Positions 58,947 through 64,000 of a stretch of 64,000 bases of DNA are shown here, piece after piece. Positions within the stretch are counted from its first letter, which is position 1, and each line of letters begins with the position of its first letter. The notes under the pieces are model-generated. The model was not told where the DNA came from, searched no databases, and saw only the letters and a list, made by a program, of their open reading frames with translations. Both the position numbers and the translations under genes were made by a program. The stretch is from NCBI RefSeq assembly GCF_019219095.1, contig NZ_JAHUWH010000007.1, forward strand, positions 1 through 64,000, read 5' to 3'. Source of the DNA: Acidovorax sp. sic0104. GTDB taxonomy: Bacteria > Pseudomonadota > Gammaproteobacteria > Burkholderiales > Burkholderiaceae_C.

Positions 58947-59026
58947 CCCGTATCCGCGACACGCTTGGTATGCCCATCCCACCCGAAAATCCATAGTGCA
59001 GTTTGCGCAGAGGAGCCGGAGCGATC

Positions 59027-59607
59027 ATGACAATTCACCGTGCGGCAGCTTTTGCACACTGGAACTACTTCCTCGCATTGAAGAGGACTTGGACAGGCTA
59101 TCGAGGTATGTGGACCTCTCAGGAAACGATGGGACCTATTCGCTGGAGACAGCCCGCTTGCTGCTTGGTGCGAGTGCAGAGGTGGACGTAGTGCTGAAGC
59201 TCTTATGCAAGCGTTTCGACCGGGCGAGCAAGGCGAAAACCATTGGCGCGTACTACCCCGAGGTGACCGCCAACTGCCCGAACTTTGTGGCCTTCGAGGT
59301 TCAACTGCCCCGCTACGGCGCAAGGCATCAGCCGTGGATCAGCTGGACGGCCGACCAGCCCCCCATTTGGTGGTCCGACCACAACAAGGTCAAGCATCAG
59401 CGTGACATGTACTTCGAGCGCGCGACATTGAAAAACTGCCTGAACGCAGTCGGCGCCCTGTTCGTCGCGGTGCTCCACCTATACGAGAAGGAAGCCGGTG
59501 CTGGCGAGTTGCTCCAACTTCCCAGGCTGTTCAATGTCGGGGACCGATTTTTTGGCGGTACCCAAATGGGCAGATACGGGCAAAGCTTCGTGTACAAGCT
59601 ACGGTGA
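59027..59607 (+). pseudogene. Orphan gene with single-base frameshift
   Basis: ATG 59027 after AGGAGCCGG opens MTIHRAAAFAHWNYFLAL and then loses the frame at about 59080. The continuation is in another frame: EEDLDRLSRYVDLS... to the stop at 59607. One G missing in TTGAAGAGG would restore a 194-aa protein. Helical with Trp-rich strands (HQPWISWTADQPPIWWSDHNKVKHQR), perhaps HEPN-like (inference; D-H-N-K-x-K-H-x-R resembles an R-x4-6-H type site). Pseudogene or sequencing error. Confidence 0.75.
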
Positions 59608-59686
59608 ACGTCATTGCCCCAACCCAGCCAGAAGCGCTGAGCAGCGTCGTTGGCGTACCGCTGCAATCAGCCTGCCTAGGAAACCC

Positions 59687-60202
59687 TCAAAGTGCGATGA
59701 ACCAGCAAGCCCCTGTAACGGGTTCGTTCGGGCCGTCCACGGGGCCAATCCGGCGCTTCGTCCACCCTTTGCCCTTGAGATAGTCCACCAAGCCAACGTT
59801 GAAGACGTTCTCCAGTTCAATGTGGCTGATGCGGGGCTCAAGCGCCTGGCAGCGTTCCAGACGCTCCGACAGAAAGCCATGCCCGCGATGGGTCCTGGCG
59901 AGCAGGCTGTCGGCGATCACCAGGGAGTGGCCTGCGCACTGGCTGGCCGACCAGACATTGCGGTATCGCACACGCGTCGCTCGCGGCGAGAGGCACCGGT
60001 AGTACATCGTAAGCACGTCATCCCGGTAGTGCCGTGCACGCTGTGGAACCAGGCCATCGCTCACGGTGCCGAAAGTCGCCTGCACCTCTGCTACCACGTT
60101 CCCCACCAACTCCGCGCGCCACGGTGCCTCTGCTACAGCGAGCGCAGGGCCAATGTGATCCGCTGGCAGCGCCAAAGAACCCTCGGCGCAAGCCACCCGC
60201 AC
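59687..60202 (-). CDS. Hypothetical protein, about 171 aa
   Basis: Start unclear: GTG 60202 or 60196, both just after the stop of the upstream gene (60219). C-terminal half has good coding look (SHIELENVFNVGLVDYLKGKGWTKRRIGPVDG). A His/Arg-rich centre (RTHRGHGFLSERLERCQAL). No family recognised. Second gene of a leftward pair. Confidence 0.55.
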   Translation of the reverse strand: MRVACAEGSLALPADHIGPALAVAEAPWRAELVGNVVAEVQATFGTVSDGLVPQRARHYRDDVLTMYYRCLSPRATRVRYRNVWSASQCAGHSLVIADSLLARTHRGHGFLSERLERCQALEPRISHIELENVFNVGLVDYLKGKGWTKRRIGPVDGPNEPVTGACWFIAL

Positions 60203-60218
60203 AACGGGTGCTCGGCAG

Positions 60219-60485
60219 TCAATGCTGCCCTGCCCGGAGCTCGGCCAACACTGCACGTCGCTCCACCTCGACCGCTTCCAGGTCGATGCCGAAATGCTGG
60301 GCAAGCAGTTCCTCGGTGGGGATACCTACCGGGTGAAAAAGGGTTCCGCGAAGCCCGCCATTGGCTCTGCAGATAGTCATCCCGTTGGCGCTCAGCCAGT
60401 CGATGAACTCGCCGATCACCTGGGAGTGGTCGCGCACCGCCAGCATCTTGGCCATTTCGGAGGAGGCTTGCTCGCCAGTTCTCAT
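60219..60485 (-). CDS. Hypothetical protein, 88 aa
   Basis: 88 aa, ATG 60485 preceded by AAGGGA on the minus strand. IGEFIDWLSANGMTICRANGGLRGTLFHPVGIPTEELLAQHFGIDLEAVEVERRAVL is a compact helical small protein of a type seen repeatedly on phages and plasmids, function unknown. Divergent from the PLD gene by 108 bases. Confidence 0.68.
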   Translation of the reverse strand: MRTGEQASSEMAKMLAVRDHSQVIGEFIDWLSANGMTICRANGGLRGTLFHPVGIPTEELLAQHFGIDLEAVEVERRAVLAELRAGQH

Positions 60486-60593
60486 CGGGATTCCCTTCAT
60501 AGTGTGCAGAGAGGTGTAGGTACTGGACAAGGATAGCGAACGCAGGTGCCCTGTCAAAATGCTGTGGCAAGGACGCCAACAACAGAGGGATGA

Positions 60594-62711
60594 ATGCACA
60601 AGCTGCTCTACCACGCGCCTGAGAATTCGGATCAAGAATCGCCCTTCGATATCGCGATAGTCCAAATTGTCCAAGGGCAGGCGGTGTGCATCGTCAGCCC
60701 ATACATCGGGCTGAACTACCTGCGTCGCTTAATTGGACTGGCCGCGTCCTGGCGACTCGTGTCTGACGTTGAGGCGTGGCTTGAGGCGACGTCGGTAACC
60801 GACCGTCCAGAGGTGGTTCGCTTCCTGGAACAACACGAGGGCAAGGTCCACCATTACCCCGCAGTGCACGCTAAGACTGTTGTCAGCGCTGTCGGGGCCT
60901 ATACCGGGTCCGCGAACCTCACTGATGCCGGCATTCTGCGCCGCACTGAGTTCGGCGTCATGATCACGATGCCGACCGCAATTGAAGAAATCCAGGGATG
61001 GTTTGACGCAATCTGGTGCCAGTCATCGCCCCCACTGCTCGAAGGCGTGGCCACGCTAGTTGACCAACTAAACCGGGTCTCTCTCCATGCCAAGCTACTG
61101 GGGAAAACAGACTTCTCCAGGCTTGATTCTGGTGCGCGTGAGGTGCGCGCCAGACTCACCCAGCTCTCTGGCGTTGACCCGCTCCCCAGCTACGCGGACC
61201 GTGGTACCGATTCCGATGCGGCTCCAGCTCAGGTTCGACCGCCTCCAGATCAACATACCGAAGTTGCAGGTTCGCCCACAACTGCCCGCAGGCGGGCCCC
61301 TGCGGCCTTGCCCCCGGCCCCGTTTGAACTCTACGCCGCGACAGTGGAGTACATCGACAGAAACGCGGGACGCTCCTTCACGTTCGGCGAGTTCTTTGCC
61401 GAGATGAAGCTCAACTCGCCCACCTTGAAAAGGCGAGCGGTCTATCTATCGATCCTGGAGTTTTGTGCCTCGCAACCGAGAACCCTCTTTGCCGAGGAAT
61501 CGGTCAACCGCCTAGTGTATCGCGAAGGCCGCTTCTACCAAAGCGAAAGCCTCCTGTTGGAGGCCGCACTCCAGCCTATGGATGCGCTCGTGAGTTGGAT
61601 CCTCCGTTCGCTATCGTTCGAGACTAAAACTCCGAGTCTGGACAATCCTGCTGAGCTGCGCCAGCCCAAGCGCGCATTCCATCTGGTGCTATCCGGCATG
61701 AGCGGAGCGGCGTTCTTTTGCGGAGACGATGGCTTCATGCTCTCATCTGCAGCTTCTTGGAGCCCCCGCTTGAAGCTCCTCAAACAAGCCTACAGCACGT
61801 GGGAATCCCGCTTGGCCCAATATCGCATGGTGCTGCGACACGAGCGCGATGCTGCGCCAGGCTCGATAGATGCGGAGCCCGGACTACTCGCGACCGCACA
61901 GGACCCTGTTCCAGACTCATCCCAAGATAGCGAAATCAGCGCCGGTCCTAGGGAGATGACGCGGCACGAACGGCTGCAACAGATCGATGAAGTATTCGCT
62001 CGGCTAGCTCGGCGCTTTGGACAGCCGTTTTGGCAAGACCCCAGCGGAATAGCGGGCACGATGGCAGAGACAGTTGAACTTGGGCACGAAGACATCCGGC
62101 GCCTTTTGGTAGGTTCCTACACCGGCTTCCGGAGCCCCTTCTTTCTCGTTCCGAGCAGCGTAAAAAAACAGTACACGGTGGCAGCGGATCTTCAGGGCAA
62201 CCAGCATCTGCCGGACCTCCCGCTGACAAGCCTTGTGATCGAAACCACGCCGGAGTTGAAGAGGCTCACACTCGCCCCGCAGACGGTCAGTATCACGAGG
62301 GCCGCGCCACCTGGCGGCAAGACATTTCAGCGATTCAAAGACGTCACCAAAGATGCAGCAGACCAGATGTACCGAATTGTCTGCAGAAGGATCTTCACAA
62401 CCATCCGTTCACCGATGGAACCGATGCCAAAAGCAGACCTGCTCTGGACGCTAGCTCAAGGCGACAATCCATCGCTCGTAGAACAGCTGATCTTCAATCC
62501 CCCTGACCAGACGCTGGCCCTGTTCTCGGTCAACCTTCTCGAAGGACAGCGATTAACCATCACACTCCGGCATCCAAACCTTAAGCACTTCCCGAAGACT
62601 CTGTCCTACCTGCGCGACACAGTGTGGATCTCGGGTACTCGCCATGACTGCCTTCCCCCTCCTCCCCGCACGAGAAGCCAAGGTGTTAGGACCTACCGTG
62701 GCAAGAGCTAG
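60594..62711 (+). CDS. PLD-family nuclease-like protein, 705 aa
   Basis: 705 aa, ATG 60594. One phospholipase D half-site: H92-A-K94 followed by GSAN at 105-108 (TYPE HAK...AYTGSANLTDAGILRRTEFG); the usual Asp after HxK is replaced by Ala. Single-HKD proteins act as dimers. Residues 215-260 are a Pro/Ala linker. The 450-residue C-terminal part has a winged-helix-like stretch (YIDRNAGRSFTFGEFFAEMKLNSPTLKRRAVYLSILEF) and unknown regions. PLD nucleases are frequent in anti-phage systems and restriction enzymes; no helicase partner is in view. Stand-alone defence nuclease is a reasonable inference. Confidence 0.72.
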   Translation: MHKLLYHAPENSDQESPFDIAIVQIVQGQAVCIVSPYIGLNYLRRLIGLAASWRLVSDVEAWLEATSVTDRPEVVRFLEQHEGKVHHYPAVHAKTVVSAVGAYTGSANLTDAGILRRTEFGVMITMPTAIEEIQGWFDAIWCQSSPPLLEGVATLVDQLNRVSLHAKLLGKTDFSRLDSGAREVRARLTQLSGVDPLPSYADRGTDSDAAPAQVRPPPDQHTEVAGSPTTARRRAPAALPPAPFELYAATVEYIDRNAGRSFTFGEFFAEMKLNSPTLKRRAVYLSILEFCASQPRTLFAEESVNRLVYREGRFYQSESLLLEAALQPMDALVSWILRSLSFETKTPSLDNPAELRQPKRAFHLVLSGMSGAAFFCGDDGFMLSSAASWSPRLKLLKQAYSTWESRLAQYRMVLRHERDAAPGSIDAEPGLLATAQDPVPDSSQDSEISAGPREMTRHERLQQIDEVFARLARRFGQPFWQDPSGIAGTMAETVELGHEDIRRLLVGSYTGFRSPFFLVPSSVKKQYTVAADLQGNQHLPDLPLTSLVIETTPELKRLTLAPQTVSITRAAPPGGKTFQRFKDVTKDAADQMYRIVCRRIFTTIRSPMEPMPKADLLWTLAQGDNPSLVEQLIFNPPDQTLALFSVNLLEGQRLTITLRHPNLKHFPKTLSYLRDTVWISGTRHDCLPPPPRTRSQGVRTYRGKS

Positions 62712-62778
62712 AACAAGGCATGTGGGACCCTCGGATCGGCCGAGCCAGTAGCAAGGCAGCGTCGGGTGGTCCCCAGCG

Positions 62779-64000
62779 TCAAAACGCTTGAATGTAGGCA
62801 GCCTCAAGGCCTCGCGCCGAGCTGTAGGCCTCATCCATGTCCTCAAGTGCAAGCCCGACGTCGTACACCTCTTCCCCGCTGACTCCGAAGACCACACTGC
62901 TACCGTTGCGCGCAATGTTGTATTCCCGGCCGCGATAGAACGCCACTGCGATCTGCGGTGATCCCTCTTTCTCGAACAATGCAAAGGGACCCGCATTGGC
63001 CAGCACCTCTGCATCCATCGTGGGTTCTTCCGGATCCCCTGCCAGGAACACCCTGCGGCTCTCGCTCCAGGAGTAGATGCGGAAGCTGGCGGCAGTGCGC
63101 AGCGCCTCCGGGGCTACTGAGTTCCACCAGTCGCACAAGACGCGCACGCCGGGATGGCTTTCGAACTCGCCCACTGCGAAACCCACCCCTTCACGCTGCA
63201 CCCTTCGAGCCTCGGCAAGCGCGTGTGCCAGCACCGCGCTGTCGCCGCGTACGGTCTCCCTGCCCCTGACCAGCTCAATGCCTGAGCGCCTGGCCAACTT
63301 CGCCTTCGAGACGCGGCTCCCATGAAAGTCAGCGATGCTAGACAGTGACAGTTCCTTGCCCTGAGCCCAGTGGATCTTGGCCGGGTTGTTCCAGATTCCG
63401 AACCACCATTCGCCGCCCCGGTACACGATGACAAACTTCTGCCCCTGCGGTGACTCGGGCGCCTGCACGCAAGCCGTGTCGAGAGAACATGCGGCGATGT
63501 TGGCCTCCTTGTACCAGCGCAGGAAGGAGTCATGCTGCCCCATCGAGGCAAGCTCTGTCAGGAGCGCACACACCGCGTCCTCTTCGGGATACCTGTTCGC
63601 CAGCTCAGCATGTGAGCCATGGACGGGCTCTCGCATGAGCACCCCCTCCACTACGAGGTCGGCGCGCTCCCGCAGAATCAGAACGGGCATGTCTGACGCC
63701 GGATCCACCGCTGTGATCGACCACGGCAAGATCCAGTGCTGGCTGCGCTCGATGGAAAGCTTCATGGCCGAATACGGCCCTGTGTTGAACAACGTCTCCA
63801 GAAACTCTTCGGGGGTCTCCTGCGCCCCGAGGAGAGCCCACCGGCCAGCAGGGAACTCGACATGGACAGTGGCATCGGCGCCGTCCGCCCCTCCCGCAGT
63901 GACTGCAACCAGACGAAATCGCCTATGGATGTTCTCGTACTGGTCGGGTGGGAAGGTACAGGCGCTGATCTGGTCACGGATAGCGAGACACTGGGCGTCA
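62779..64000 (-). CDS. Hypothetical protein, N-terminus beyond the window
   Basis: The frame is open without stop from the right window edge to TAG/TGA at 62779, so at least 406 residues. Internal starts (TTG 63792, ATG 63765) are not needed because the upstream reading (CTFPPDQYENIHRRF, VEFPAGRWALLGAQETPEEF) is protein-like. Contains GGEWWFGIWNNPAKIHW and VRVLCDWWNSVAPEAL. No domain recognised. Confidence 0.7.
   Translation of the reverse strand, partial: DAQCLAIRDQISACTFPPDQYENIHRRFRLVAVTAGGADGADATVHVEFPAGRWALLGAQETPEEFLETLFNTGPYSAMKLSIERSQHWILPWSITAVDPASDMPVLILRERADLVVEGVLMREPVHGSHAELANRYPEEDAVCALLTELASMGQHDSFLRWYKEANIAACSLDTACVQAPESPQGQKFVIVYRGGEWWFGIWNNPAKIHWAQGKELSLSSIADFHGSRVSKAKLARRSGIELVRGRETVRGDSAVLAHALAEARRVQREGVGFAVGEFESHPGVRVLCDWWNSVAPEALRTAASFRIYSWSESRRVFLAGDPEEPTMDAEVLANAGPFALFEKEGSPQIAVAFYRGREYNIARNGSSVVFGVSGEEVYDVGLALEDMDEAYSSARGLEAAYIQAF

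Noticed and set aside
63762..63977. Open frame of 71 codons, minus strand at the right edge
   Set aside because: The neighbouring frame, which joins the 62779 gene and runs off the window, is far more protein-like over the same bases.
1..64000. CRISPR arrays, rRNA and tRNA genes
   Set aside because: No regularly spaced direct repeats of 24-40 bp with unique spacers, and no recognisable rRNA or tRNA sequence were found; the repeats at 27.2-27.6 and 33.15-33.28 kb are palindromic and irregularly spaced.

Overview
The window is a 64 kb piece of a GC-rich, gene-dense accessory replicon. It is most likely a conjugative (mega)plasmid or a plasmid-like integrative element of a beta-proteobacterium (Burkholderiales, Comamonadaceae-like). 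The evidence is high-GC codon use, an insertion sequence very close to Bordetella IS481, LigD/DUF3606-type genes, and plasmid hallmarks: a ParM/StbA actin-like segregation operon, a MobI-type transfer gene, a KfrA-like coiled-coil protein, tyrosine recombinases and a ParB-like protein. No rRNA, tRNA, replication initiator or CRISPR array was seen. The taxon is an inference.

Layout. 1-1.8 kb holds a small operon with an ERCC4/XPF-type nuclease. 2-12.1 kb is a one-directional row of about 18 small genes that looks like the early-expressed or leading region of a conjugative plasmid. It carries an adenine/N4-type DNA methyltransferase, a coupled ADP-ribosyltransferase-like protein, a C5-cytosine methyltransferase, a ParB-like protein and many orphan families. 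Almost every transcription unit there starts with the same 5' leader: an (A)ACCC-flanked GC hairpin followed by a second hairpin that usually contains the Shine-Dalgarno sequence. 12.2-21.8 kb has a BtpA-like TIM barrel, a degenerate integrase, HTH proteins, three GNAT acetyltransferases, a PD-(D/E)XK nuclease, a KfrA-like protein and an intact tyrosine recombinase. 22-25 kb has two lipoproteins and a small HTH protein. 25.1-28.7 kb is the maintenance/transfer core: a three-gene parM operon reading left, a cluster of palindromic repeats (oriT or centromere candidate), and mobI reading right.

28.9-41.3 kb holds a metalloprotease-like pair, a small PD-(D/E)XK protein, many signal-peptide or lipoprotein genes (Sel1 repeats, lipase fold, coiled coils), an unexplained multi-copy 17-bp repeat at 33.15-33.28 kb, and a LuxR-type regulator. 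41.3-47 kb is a decaying zone: a broken DUF72 gene, a decayed IS481-family element with a perfect 6-bp target duplication, two secreted-protein genes (one with MORN repeats), a frameshifted LigD-like DNA ligase and DUF3606. 47-57.6 kb has a CoA-transferase, two more GNATs, membrane proteins, orphan genes, an XRE regulator and a transglutaminase-fold operon. 57.6-64 kb has an Mrr-like nuclease, a PLD-type nuclease and orphan genes that could form a defence cluster; the last gene runs off the right edge.

Working picture (inference): the 2-12 kb genes would act on entry into a new cell by methylating DNA, modifying proteins or binding DNA, under RNA-leader control; the 25-28 kb region secures segregation and transfer; the rest is cargo. 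Several genes carry single frameshifts or stops (2.0-2.6, 42.0, 43.1, 46.0 and 59.1 kb), so either decay or sequencing indels must be considered.
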